A stretch of 64,000 nucleotides of DNA, from positions 45,468,892 through 45,532,891 of the forward strand of contig NC_054707.1 in NCBI RefSeq assembly GCF_016097555.1, read 5' to 3'. Source of the DNA: Gigantopelta aegis. Lineage: Eukaryota > Mollusca > Gastropoda > Neomphalida > Peltospiridae. The position numbers and the translations under genes were made by a program. Numbering within the stretch: the stretch's first letter is position 1; every line of letters begins with the position of its first letter. Positions 11,281 through 22,606 of this stretch are shown here, piece after piece. The notes below the pieces were generated by a model, which ran no database searches, had not been told where the DNA came from, and saw nothing but the letters and a program-made list of their open reading frames with translations.

Positions 11281-11761
11281 AGTTAAGAAAAGCATGGCCA
11301 CTGGACCGAATAGAATTAGTTACGGTATACTTTACTCAAGCACTTGCCCGACGTAACCCTTGGGATAATGTTACCGCTTTTACTGAATATGGAAGGAGGG
11401 AAAAATACCTGGTGCATGGAAACACGTCGAGTGCTTCAGCCTTCCTAAAGCGGGGAAAGACCACTCTCTCCCGAACAGTTACAGACCGATTACATTTATG
11501 TTTCACATGTGAAAAACTTTAGAAACCATCATTAATAAACGCCTTTATAATTACTTTATGGAAAATAAATTAATAACTGACGTTCAAAGGGGCTTCTGCG
11601 TTAAACGTTCCACTATAGATCAGGTAGTCCGGATACAAAATTCTATTAACGATACTTTTAGGAAATCTCATAAAGTTTGTGCAATCTTTGTTGACATCGA
11701 AAAGGCCTTCGTCATGGTGTGACGCCAAGACCTGCTAACTAAACGTAATGATAAAGGAAGG
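11281..11761 (+). mobile_element. LINE RT fragment, second copy of 3378-3833
   Basis: Matches the fragment at 3378-3833 and, like it, is followed by a headless SINE body (11762-11977). This shows the block was duplicated after those insertions. Confidence 0.7.
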
Positions 11762-11977
11762 TAGTGCACCACGACTGGTATATCAAATGCTGTGGTATGT
11801 ACTACCCTGTCTGTGGGATGGTGCATATAAAAGATCCCTTGCTGCTAATCGAAAAGAGTAGCCCATAAAGTGGTGACAGCGGGTTTCCTCTCTGAGTATC
11901 TGTATGGTCCTTAACCATATGTCTGACGCCATATAACCGTAAATAAAATGTGTTGAGTGCGTCGTTAAATAAAACCT
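11762..11977 (+). mobile_element. SINE body and tail A, head missing
   Basis: Same truncation point as 3834-4060. The 709-bp duplication copy B begins inside it. Confidence 0.75.
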
Positions 11978-12559
11978 TTTTCTTATTATTTTTTTATTAT
12001 ATATATCCATTGCGTGTTGTAGATTTCGGCGAGGCTTAGCTCTGTTCTTTATTTCCGAGCCACACAATATTTTGCACCCATAAGCCACCCTAGATTCATC
12101 ATATCATCATAGCACATAGACTTAACTTTGTATCGTAGATTTTAAATAATGTTGTACAATTCAGAAAAAAACACTGAATGTTGAATATTATTCTGTCAGA
12201 GCAATATTCAATATTGAATGAATGAATGAATGAATGTTTAACGACACCCCAGCACGAAAAAATATTCAATATTGAATGTTGAACGTTGAATATCGAACAA
12301 ACTTCAGCTTTCCCCAAAATTTCCCGATCAGAAAAGTGGATATTGATATCTTGCACACCCGTGCGAGAGATCACTCACTGTTGATACGTTTAGCCTCGAA
12401 CATACGTTCGAGTTGACCCGTTAACGATAATTTTGAGACTTGTGATTGGTTGCTCCACGGCGATAACTCGGTCGCCATATCCACACCATACAATGAAATA
12501 AGCACAATCGAACTAGATTATTCAGTAATGTATAACGTACAAGTTAGGACGTAACGCAT
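11851..12559. repeat. 709-bp duplication, copy B
   Basis: Partner of 10021-10729, of equal length and near identity. Confidence 0.9.
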
Positions 12560-12603
12560 GAAAACCCGTCTCGCATAGGTAGCGCTGAATGAGTACATTC
12601 GAA

Positions 12604-12690
12604 AGAATGAATGAATGAGTGAATGAATGAATGTTTAACGACACCCCAGCACAAAAATACATATCGGCTATTGGGTGTCAGAAAGGCAAG
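12604..12690 (-). repeat. SINE-tail fragment with (GAAT)n
   Basis: (TGAA)n-like run, then TGTTTAACGACACCCCAGCA and ATCGGCTATTGGGTGTC, which is the reverse of a SINE tail related to tail B. Confidence 0.55.
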
Positions 12691-13074
12691 TATATGGAAA
12701 TATTATTTATCCAATTATGTGATACCACAGTGTAAGGAGCTGTGGGAAAAATATAATACAATACAGATATCAATCTAGGTATATTTTAAAGCTTTGTATA
12801 GAAATCAAAGTGCTTTAAAAACAATTCTGGGTGGAACTTAAACGATTCCAAAATATTTCTGTTGCCAAATATATCATTTCTCGTCGGCTTGAGATGATCA
12901 CACTCCACCACAGTGTACACCGACAATGTTCACACTGAGAAGGAGGGTCCTTCGTTAAAATAAATGAATACGTCAAATATGTACGGCGCCGATGCGGGCA
13001 CGGCACAAGACTACTTCATCCTTCCTGCACCGCCTGTAGGATGACTGCCACTCTCCCAGGACTGGCTTGACAGA

Positions 13075-13437
13075 ATGAACCTTGTTCGCGACCGCACCGT
13101 CACAATCATCTTGCCAAGTCGAAAAACATTAAAAGAGTCAATTATGGAAGTGGACAGTTTGATAGATATGTCGTATATAACAGGCACGAAGAAGATGAGA
13201 GGCCGGTACAGCAATCAGAAATGGAAGCCACTGCCGGATGGGACTCACTACGAGCTGCACTCCCTATGGTTCAACGACGCGACGGGACTTGTCGTTACAC
13301 ACCGGCGCCAGCAGATCTTAAGACAAGCGATTCTTCTGCATCAGATGGACAGCCCAACTATCCACCGAATCGTCAAGACGATCTGCGGCGCCGATTACAA
13401 CATCGTCATCCAGGATTGCTCGGCAGGAAGCACCTGA
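13075..13437 (+). other. Unrecognised ORF, 120 codons
   Basis: The frame runs from ATG to TGA with a more GC-rich, balanced codon mix than nearby sequence (for example KPLPDGTHYELHSLWFNDAT and the QDCSAGST end). I recognise no domain. No splice pattern or paralog in the window supports it. It could be a scrap of a mobile-element protein or chance. Confidence 0.25.
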
Positions 13438-13769
13438 TCCCGTCACTGACTGCTGGACCGGTCCTCAACTGTCCGTAGGCGCCAACCTCTCCTAGGACAG
13501 GTTTTTTTTGTTTTGTAAAACAGTCCGACACAGTTTATTTTGGCAGCCCGTCTAAATTGCTCAAATCAGCTTAAAACCTTTTCGGTCGAGCACTCTAATT
13601 TCATTGTTTGGACTTAAATTTTCCTTTCGGTCTTTGACCAACTACTAAATTCGTATTCCAAATTCCGCCCACCTCAAACTTACCCACACCCCACCCCAAC
13701 CCTATCTATCTATCTAATTTCTTTTTGACCGCCCAATATAATCTAGCGACCAAATTTAATGAGTAGATT

Positions 13770-13965
13770 TTTTTTGTTTTTATTAATTATATTAATTAGA
13801 GATGCGCATCAAAATTTTAAAGGCCCACTAATTAATTTTTGGATATAAATTTCAAAATTGTCCCCTTAATTTTTTTTTTCCGGAGCAAGTCACTGGCTAT
13901 CCAAAGACAGGCCCCGGGACGGACATGCTCGAAACTCTAGTGGTATATGAGCATGTAAAAATTAT
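13770..13965. repeat. Dispersed repeat R2, second copy
   Basis: Related to 5801-5994 (ACTGGCTATCCA, GACATGCTCGAAAC, TATGAGCATG). Ends are not defined. Confidence 0.5.
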
Positions 13966-14076
13966 TCGCACTCGCACTCGTATATTGATAAGCTCTTGAA
14001 ATACATGTAGGCTATCCAGTATTGGATAGTATTTGGGCGGCAGCCTGACACGACAGTTCCTCCTGTTGCTTCTAAT

Positions 14077-14398
14077 AGCCCGAGTACTCTGACTGTAAGA
14101 GAGCTAGACGGATTTGGACGGTTATATACGCTCTCATTACAGTCAGAGACCAAGCTATGTAATTTTCTGTAAATCGCTGCCCACCAAAAAGTAATCAAAG
14201 ATTCCCGCTCTAATACCACAACAACCTAATTTTGACGTCAAATACATTTACATCGATAATTTTCGAGTTCCTTAATTAAAAACAAAAACAAATATTAATC
14301 GCCAATACACACACTACAAAAAGAAACCCAACAGCACCCACACATTCAGCTAAGCTTCGGCAAACTTCGGACGGCAGAATTATAAGTTCGCCGACCTA
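14077..14398. repeat. Dispersed repeat R1, copy 1
   Basis: Shares about 320 bp with 16964-17288. The first 80 bases hold an inverted pair, CTCTGACTGTAA and TTACAGTCAGAG. The second copy abuts the upstream side of the minus-strand LINE, so R1 may be that LINE's 5' leader (inference). Confidence 0.6.
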
Positions 14399-14564
14399 TA
14401 TCGTGACGTTGCGTCACATGATCACCACTCAGCCATTGAATACTACTACTACCGTCACAGTTATTATCAATTAATATCATATACAAGTAAATACATATAT
14501 TATGTATTATCATATGTTATTATTTCATCCTCCTGTAAACCGTCTTGTCACGTTTATACTATTT

Positions 14565-14641
14565 ATTATGTATGTTCCTCTAACGCCGTTGTGGAACGGT
14601 CTGAGTGTAATAAAGTTCTGTTCTGTTCTGTTCTGTTCTGT
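14565..14641 (+). repeat. LINE-like 3' tail with (TTCTG)n
   Basis: GGAACGGTCTGAGTGTAATA then AAG and five TTCTG units. Short tandem repeats after AATAAAG-like sequence are usual for RTE/CR1-type 3' ends. No coding part is attached. Confidence 0.45.
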
Positions 14642-14649
14642 CAAATATC

Positions 14650-15060
14650 TATTGCATAAGTAGTGATAAATAATACATTGTACTTTTCACGAGATGGTCC
14701 TGATTGTCCCAAATATAACTAAGCGCCAACTTTTGAAATGTTTTCTTAATGAAAAATACCCAGTTAGTTTTATAGACGCAGCTAGGTTTCATCTCACTAT
14801 ACATTGTATTGAAAATCAGTTTGAATCAATATGTGATCACATTTGATCATACGATATGTACGTTCATGTATCAGTGGATATCTACCTAATTCAAAATAAA
14901 TCATAACATTGGTTGTACATCCTTTAACGTTTAGAATATTTTAACAAAAATCAAGATGATTGTCAACAATGGACTTTGATTTACAAACAAGGGCTTGGAA
15001 CTTTCCTTCATTGCAAAACATGCTTTCTCCCCTGTTCAAATATACATTTCATAGCAGGAG
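14650..15060. other. No recognisable feature
   Basis: AT-rich sequence; nothing supportable seen. Confidence 0.5.
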
Positions 15061-15064
15061 AGAA

Positions 15065-16960
15065 TTTTCAGATAAAAAATAGGACGATACCAGGATAGTT
15101 AAATTGGTCAACTACTTCGACCGAGTCACCATCATAAGACCATTTTTCATCATCTAGTAATTTACCACTGTTTCTGACAATCATAATTTTAGGGTTTTTA
15201 TTCACAGTTAAACCCCATGTGTTATTATAAAGAACCAATGTGTCACGCATATGCTGTAATCCATATAAATGTTCAGAAAAATAACCATATCGTCTGCAAA
15301 AAACAGAAAAACACCGAGATCTGCAAACATAGTATCAGGGCAGCCTTTAACAATAAATACATTTTCTAGGTCATTTAGAAAGAGAGAAAAAAGTATCGGT
15401 GATAAAACTTCACCTTGCATTAGGCCAATGTTACTTTTAAAGAATTCAGATCTAAAGCCATTTACACTGACACAGTTATACATAGATTTTAATACTTTTA
15501 ACATGTTGCCATTAATTCCGTACTTAAATAGTTTAGTCCACAGATTATATGTATTCACAGATTCAAACGCTTTCTTATAATCAACAAAACAGCAATACAA
15601 ATTACCATTATGTTCCAGAGATTTCATTATAGAATATATTAAAAATATAGCATCAACAGTGCTAACACCTTTTCAAAAACCAAATTGTGCATCTGTTATA
15701 ATGTTGTATTCTTCTGACCACTGATATAACCTCTTGTTTAACACACAGGTAAACAACTTATCTACACAGCTTACAAAAACGTATACCTCTATAATTGGTT
15801 GGGTCATTTATATTACCTTTGCTATTGACTGGTACAATGACAGCAATTGATCATACAGTCGGGTAAAATTCAGTGTTCAGTATTATATTAAATAACTTAC
15901 AAATCACTGGCAATAATATATTTTCAAATTCGATAAAGAACTCATTCATAATACCATCCAGCCCATGGCTTTTGTTGCATTTTAATTCTCTAATTACTGC
16001 TCGCTTTCGTTAGTTGACTTGTCTAATTCGTCATACATAGTAGCGCTATTGTCATTGGTTTCATAACCACAAGTCGTATCTAAATCATGGGCGTCGATCA
16101 GTGGGGAACGGGGGGTTGGGGTGGGGACGCGCCCCCCCCCCTCACTTTTCAATGCCGGGGGACAATCTATATAAATATCCCCCACTTTTTCGTTTAGCAA
16201 AAGCAACAACACCACCAACAACAACAACAACAAAAACAAAAACAAACAAACAAACAAACAAACCAAACAAAAACTACTGTATTAATTATTTATTTAAAAT
16301 GGCAAGTAGTCATCCCTTTTATCATAGTTTTGTACGAACGTCATTGTTGACGTAATTCGATGTAAGAAACACACACAAACACTAACACGTCCCCCCCCCC
16401 CCCCCCCACACACACATACACAAACTTTTATGATATAAATTGATATCAACGGAACTACTGTCCTTAAAATAGCTGACAAATTCAGCGAATTTTATATCAG
16501 CTCGATTCTGTTTACTTTTTGAAAAATATTTATAAAATTGTCTAGGGTTATATTTACGTAAGAAATCTAATTAGATTTCCTCTAATAACTTGTATTGCCT
16601 TTTCAATTTTAATTCCATTTTTTATAATCATGTTTACATTCATGCAGTGATTTATGATTTTCATCACACTTATGCTTGTTGAATGCACGCAAGGAATCCA
16701 TATATCATCTGTTATACAACACCCTACAATCATGGGTGAACCATGGTTTGTCGATTTTAGTATGCGAGAATAAATTGTGTTTGTGTTGGCCACTATTACT
16801 GTTACCTACGTAAGATTTCTCTCTACTTTTGTGTTTCACAACAAGTTGCTGTGTTATATCTTTTAGAGTATCAGTAAAACTATCAATAATGTCATACACG
16901 CACTGTTGTGAATTCTCTATATCTACAGGTAAACAAGCATTCAATGTTAACACGCAGAGC
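15065..16960 (-). mobile_element. Non-LTR retrotransposon remnant (RT), minus strand
   Basis: Minus-strand RT. From high to low coordinates: a pre-RT region (KPWFTHDC about 16735; DLDTTCGYETNDN about 16045-16085), KCNKSHGLDGIMNEFF (about 15985-15945), CFVDYKKAFESVN (about 15595-15555), LMQGEVLSPILFSLFLNDLE (about 15425-15365), and FADDMVIFLN (about 15300-15270). It is broken by several frame changes and by a low-complexity insertion at about 16095-16440. The 5' side carries repeat R1. The order of motifs is that of non-LTR elements. I leave the clade open. Confidence 0.75.
16095..16440. repeat. Low-complexity insertion in the LINE
   Basis: C runs (about 16131-16141 and 16390-16406), a CAA/AAAC-rich stretch and CACA repeats interrupt the LINE coding sequence. 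Confidence 0.6.
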
Positions 16961-16963
16961 CTT

Positions 16964-17288
16964 AGCCCGAGTACTCTGACTGTAAGAGAGCTAGACGGAC
17001 ATTTGGACATAAACACGCTCTCATTACAGTCAGAGACCAACCTATGTCTTTTTTTGGCAATTCCTGACTACCAAACGGTAGGCAACGAGTCCCGCTCTAA
17101 TACCACAACAATCCTATGTTTGACGTCAAATACCTTTACATCAATCATTTTCGAGTTAAGTGATACAAAAAAATCCACATATTAATCACTAATACACTTA
17201 CTACAGAAAGAAACCCGACAGCACCCACATTCAGCTACGCTTCGTGACACTCCGTCGCAACAATTGCAAAGCTCGGCGATCTATTTCG
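16964..17288. repeat. Dispersed repeat R1, copy 2
   Basis: See 14077-14398. It carries the same inverted pair and the shared CCCGCTCTAATACCACAACA block. Confidence 0.6.
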
Positions 17289-17692
17289 AGACTGGGCGAT
17301 TCCGCCTTGTGCAGCAGTTACAGGGGTCATCTCATAAGAGGAGGCAGTACGTAGCACATACTTTTGCCGTATCCTGTCGATAACACCCCAAATGTATCCT
17401 TCAAATTCAAAATGGAATCAATAATGTGTAATTGTTTTGGTTTAATGACGTAATGAAATCCAAATTAATTATCTGTCAACGACGTTCTCCAAATGTGCAC
17501 GCACCTGAAATATTCAGTTTATAAACAATAGTCACCTTTAACTATTAACTGTGCACCTATGGGATTATTATCAGATAAAGTCCCAAATTCAGGCATGCAT
17601 TTTCAAAAATAACAATTGACTATGTTTAAATTATTGGATGACTTGATAGAATAAACACCACCAGGGCCTAAACACCAGGGCATGAAGGAAGG
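17289..17692. other. No recognisable feature
   Basis: Nothing supportable seen on either strand. Confidence 0.5.
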
Positions 17693-17950
17693 ACATTTTT
17701 ATTTAAAGACGCACTCAACACATTTTATTTATGGTTATATGGGATCGGGCATATGGTTAAGGACCACACAGTTATTGAGAGAGGAAACCTGCTGTCGCCA
17801 CTTCATGGGCTACTCTTTTCGATAAGCAGCCAGGAATCTTTTATATGCATTATGATGCCTTTGATGTACCAGTCGTGGTGCACTGGCTGGAGCGAGAAAT
17901 AGTGCAATGGGCCCACTGACGGGGATCGATCCCAAACCGACCGTGCATCA
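17693..17950 (-). mobile_element. SINE, head type 1, tail A, minus strand
   Basis: Read on the minus strand: head GGGATCGATCCC box, body, then tail A (reverse of ACGCACTCAACACATTTTAT). Ends of the head are worn. Confidence 0.8.
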
Positions 17951-18404
17951 GGGGTCTACTCCGGGACAGAAACTTACAGGGACAATTTTGAATAATTACA
18001 CCAAATTTTAGGACAGGGGACTTTAAATAATAAAAAGGGTTTGTGTTTTTTTGCATTCCTAAACAAATAATTTTACCATAATTCAGAAAATAAAAATATT
18101 ATGCAAATTAAACGGGACACCTCTATGCTTAACTTGCAGTTAGCAAAGAGTCAAACTGACAGTCATTTGGAGAACTGACTCAAGAACATTGTGTTCTTTG
18201 CTATTAACCTGTGCCTACAAGATGGTCTACCATAACGACCGGTGTTAAAGTTTCTTCATTACATTACTAGTATTTTGCTGAGAGAGTAGTTTCGGTGATA
18301 TTAATTTAATGCACACTGTTTTGTTTTTAATTATGATGTGGTTTTATCATAGTTTTCTCACTTTTTAAATGTCTTATTAAACATTGATTTGAGACATATT
18401 TTGT

Positions 18405-19261
18405 TTGTTTAATGTAAATAAATGTAATTACATGAACTTTGCAAATCAGTTGAATGTACTGCACAACTTGCGAGATATCTGCAACATTTTCATGCCCAAA
18501 GACAACTCAGACGGGGAATGGTATTTAGAGACCGACAAAATCCATTTGAATATTACAATGATGCAGTTTCACAGGCGATTCCGTTTCACAAAAGAAAATG
18601 TTAAATTTATTATCGACGATATTTGTTACGACACACATCGTAATTATGCACTGCCATCCTATTTGCAGGTATTGACAACACTAAGATTTTATGATAATGG
18701 TGCATTTCAGATTACTGAAGGCGACCATGTTCAAATTCACCAGGGCACCGTGAGCAGGATTATTAAACGAGTGAGCATCGCTCTAGCTAAAAAATAATAA
18801 TTCATCAACATGCCCCATACACGTAATGAAACACGTTATACCCACCAGGCTTCTGTGATATGCACGAGTTCCCAAATGTCGTTGGCCTTACGCATGTTAG
18901 AATTGCTGATCCAGGAGGGGATGATGCAGCACGTTTTCTGAATCGAAAAGGATACCATTCAACCAACACCCCAATTGTATGCAATGCACAACCATTGATA
19001 ACAAACATTGTGGCACGGAGGTCTCGGAGTGCACACGATGGAAGGATTTTGATGAGGCTAGATTCAAATGGAAACTTTGAAGATGGTCACATTTCGGGAT
19101 ATTTGTTGGGTGATTCAGGCTATCCTTGTCTGTCATACCTAATGACACCTCTTCGCAACCTGGCACACAAGCTGAGCGAAAATATAATTGGGCCCAAACA
19201 AGTAATAAATGACCTTGTCGAAACTAGGTCACCCGCTCATTTTGTCAGTACCGTAACATGA
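18405..19261 (+). pseudogene. HARBI1-like (PIF/Harbinger) transposase remnant
   Basis: Two plus-strand frames (18405-18797 and 18860-19261) read like the N-terminal helical region (FRFTKENVKFIIDDI, LTTLRFYDNGAFQITEGDHV, IHQGTVSRIIKRVS) and the DDE core (LNRKGYHSTNTPIVCNAQ, GYLLGDSGYPCLSYLMTPL) of Harbinger transposases. The segment holding the first catalytic Asp (normally GC-x-DGTH) has collapsed to VGLTHVRI, and the second reads VCNA where VCDA is usual. The third-region GD-x-GYP is kept. A stop and gap separate the two halves. The first copy of the 14-bp motif described at 19244-21576 overlaps its stop codon. It is catalytically dead as written, and domestication is not supported. Confidence 0.75.
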
Positions 19262-21576
19262 TTGTAAAAAATCACAAATTAGTAAGAAAACATATATAAT
19301 CAAAACTTCTTATCCCTCACTAAATTTGAAAGGTTTTCAACAAGTTTATCTTCTTGTTTGCTTTTCTAATTGCTTTACATAATAAATAATGAATTTAAAG
19401 TGACTTTATTTTAAAGAACGTGCAAAATAAATACTTTAAAAAAACACTTTTTGAGGTAGTTTCGATTTTCACCGTTAATTAAAGTATTATTCCCTGTTAC
19501 AGTACTGACTTACACGTTACGGTACTGACAAGACTCACTACTGAAATGTCTTTCTTTAAAGGAATTTTTTTTTTGCAATACTATGCAAATTAATTCCTGA
19601 ACCAAATAGCAAAATAAGTAAAAAAAAAAATTAACAGGCAGGTCGATTAGTATTTTATCACTCTTCCTCCATCCCCCATCTGCTGTAAACATGCCTACCT
19701 ATACAATGCATGTCCCACATAGGGCGATCCGCTAAACTATTTAACTCACATACGCATGTGTATTCAAAAGTTAACTTGGGGCGGAATGTAGCCCAGTGGT
19801 AAAGCGCTCATCTCATACGCAGTCGGCTTAGGATCGATTCCCGTCGGTGTGTCCATTAGTCCATTTCTCGTTTCAGCCAGTGCACCATAACAGGTGTAAC
19901 AAAGGCCGTGGTATGTACTATCCTGTCTGTGGGGTGATGCTTATAAAAGATCCCTAGTTAATCTAGTGTGTGTGTGTGTGTGTGTATGTGTGTGTGTGTG
20001 TGTGTTGGGGTGTCGTTAAACATCCGTTCATTTATACATACATAAAACATCCCTTGCTGCTAATCGGAAAAGGTAACCATTCGCATGGCGATATTCCGTT
20101 GTTGAAAAATCACGAATATTAAGTTGCTTGGCCATTATGGTTAAACAATGTCAGAGCGACACGTAGAAAACAAATCTTCCCTATTAATATTCCACAAGAG
20201 GAGTTGGGTGAGTATGGAGGGGATATTACACACGATCAAACATGTTGGTACAGTGGGGAGCTTGAGGGTGTGTGCTAATTAAAAGTTATGAAATGATGCG
20301 AACGTACTCTGGTGTGTTGTGTCAGTAGCCTGCTAACTAACATTACCACAGATTTTGTTGGCTCTCGCAGGCAAATTCATTTGAAAACCATGAATTTAAA
20401 CGCTGGGAACTGTCATGGTCATTTGAGCACAATCAGCTAATAAACTGGTAGGCTACTTGATATCGGTAACCTGAACAGAAACGATGTAATGGTAGGGCAC
20501 ACGTACGGTAAGTATTACTCAAAGACCCAGAACAACTCAACACTGGTGTTTCCTAGAGTCCCCGATCTTTTTTCGATAAATTGTATTTGGGTATGAGGCT
20601 TACAGAAACAATATGAAATGCCTTGTTTGTGAAGGAAAAATCGTTTTCATTTTACGGATTTAAGTCCTGTATTAAATGAATGGCAACTATTCTATGTGTA
20701 GTGTATTACAAAACACTTATAGCAAAGCATACATGCATCTCATTTCAGTGGCGGCTGCAGTTTTGTAATGAGAAGTTGCACAATCAAACATTTCTTTTGC
20801 CGTACTGTAAGTTAAACAAATATACGTTATGATGACGAAAGCAATCTTCCGTAACAAAAATAAATAAATAAAGGACCCCGCCCCCCCCCCCCCCCAAAAA
20901 AAAAAAAACCCACACCAAAAAACAAAACAAAAAACCCACATCAAAAACCAACAAAAACAACAACAAATAAACAACAAACAAAACAAACCCACAAACAATT
21001 ACGCACATCACATACGCAAAAACAAACAAATAAACAAACAATAAGATTTCCAACATCCTCCTCTATGACAAGGTCCGCACCAGAACATCTGGTGTAGTTA
21101 AGTAGCTATAAACTTATTGTACAAAGTTTCCTGCCATTTCAAAAACATACCCATAATGTCAGTCATTATGTAATAATGTGTCAGTACCGTAGCAATGTTT
21201 CAGTGCCGTAAAGACAAAACATGTTACGGTACTGACGTTACGGTACTGACACATTTTACAGAAATGACACTATTTACTTAAAATACATAGCTGTATGCAA
21301 TGTTTCATTGTGCTATATCCAACACGTCATTTCTTTTTACATATTTATAGGGTCATTTAACTGCCAAACTCACAGACTCCATTGCGAATCTGCGTTACGG
21401 TACTAACGTTGACAAAATACCAATTCCACCTTTAGTAGCAAATTTACCAAAACTTTGTAAACAAACAAGCGATTTTGTGGCAATGACAACTTTCAAATGA
21501 TCACACAACAACTTTATTTAAATCAACATAGGTTATATTAATGTTGCCTCTGTTAACGCCGCGTTATGGTACTGAC
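19244..21576. promoter_or_regulatory. Cluster of nine GTTACGGTACTGAC-like sites
   Basis: Exact or near copies of the 14-mer occur at 19244-19257 (reverse), 19496-19509, 19516-19529, 21180-21193 (reverse), 21199-21211 (reverse), 21223-21236, 21237-21250, 21394-21407 and 21563-21576. Two pairs lie head to tail or nearly so. I did not notice the motif elsewhere in the window. Its role is unknown. It may be a transposase/Myb-protein binding site array of the adjacent Harbinger element. Confidence 0.6.
19778..20085 (+). mobile_element. SINE, head type 1, with (GT)n inside
   Basis: Head TAGCCCAGTGGTAAAGCG and GGATCGATTCCC, body, then a (GT)n run at 19972-20004 and a TGTCGTTAAACATCC piece, then more body (CATCCCTTGCTGCTAATCGG). 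The order suggests one element interrupted by another tail. Confidence 0.65.
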
Positions 21577-21669
21577 ACGAAACTTGGCGACAGAGTAACA
21601 TTTGCCTCCAAAATATATTTAGTGAATTAATGAAATTGATGTTTACATGCTGCAATATGACACACACAC

Positions 21670-21705
<36 letters not shown>

Positions 21706-22403
21706 CCTTTTAATAATATCAAACACTTATTTGTCAATTATTCTGGCAAGTCAGCTGTACCTAGATGACGTGTTGAGGGAATGTCCTTGATGACGTCACC
21801 GAGAAATACTCCATCCTTTCTATAACCACTTAATGAGAGTTTCCATTTTTGTTTACGACAAATATATCGTAAATCATGACACACTAAGAAAACTTTGTGA
21901 TACCTTCGAAAATCTGTCGTATCTTAAATCTACGACATTAGTATTTTGCTCTTAACTAGCTACTATATGTCGTAGCTAAGATGGCTTTGAAAATACGGGC
22001 CCAGGGTATTATACTATGCAGAAAAGGTAATGCACCACTGTGAGTAAAACATAATTACAAGCAAACTGACTTGTGATACCTCTCTCAGCCATTCCCCGTC
22101 ATCCACAAAACGAAAGGCCCCCCCCCCGCCACCCCCCCCCCCCCCCCCATATAAAAATAAGTGTTGCCGCCCATTCCCATGAGCCTTGCCGAAGAGTTTT
22201 TATAACTAAATGCTAATCAATCGCATTCAAGATATCTGTGTGTCAGAACCATGTCAAGCTATCTTTTCTAAGTGTCCAAAGAATGGACGAGCCACGGGAC
22301 AAGACGGTCGCACCAGGTACATGGTATTTGACAATCGAGAAACCGTAGTTGTACCTAGAGAGAAAGGAATCCTATATGATGTTTCCCATTACCATCTACA
22401 ACA
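20086..22403. other. Intergenic, homopolymer-rich
   Basis: C runs at about 20880-20896, 21671-21703 and 22117-22149, a CAAA-rich stretch at 20900-21050 and the 14-mer cluster. No gene is supported. A 71-codon frame at 22210-22425 has no paralog upstream of the other two hydrolase genes. Confidence 0.5.
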
Positions 22404-22606
22404 CAGGGATGTTCAAATTTCGTAAGTGACACAAAAATGTTAATCGCGAATCCTTCTGGTGGAGGAATGATAACTAGTTGACACCAGTTTAAGGACTGAT
22501 AGCTTGCCAGTAGTACATTAGAAACTGTTGGAGTCCAGCATTTGAAGCAGTGTGTTTCACAGATCAGGCATACTCGTTTTATTCAGTTTATACCGAATAT
22601 TTAAAA
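22404..22606 (+). promoter_or_regulatory. Shared upstream block of hydrolase gene 1
   Basis: About 200 bp conserved upstream of the start codon in all three paralogs (22404-22606, 36411-36614, 51543-51750), from GGGATGTTCAAATT through AGCAGTGTGTTTCACAGATC to ATTCAGTTTATACC just before the ATG. It must contain the 5'UTR and probably the core promoter. The transcription start cannot be read. Confidence 0.6.

Noticed and set aside
13075-13437. Host exon
   Set aside because: Listed only as an unrecognised ORF; no splice partners, homologous copy or domain to support a gene.
16101-16355. ORFs in the low-complexity stretch of the minus-strand LINE
   Set aside because: Composed of C runs and CAA/AAAC repeats; no protein pattern.
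22210-22425. 71-codon ORF upstream of gene 1
   Set aside because: Not present upstream of the other paralogs and overlaps the start of the shared upstream block; no domain.
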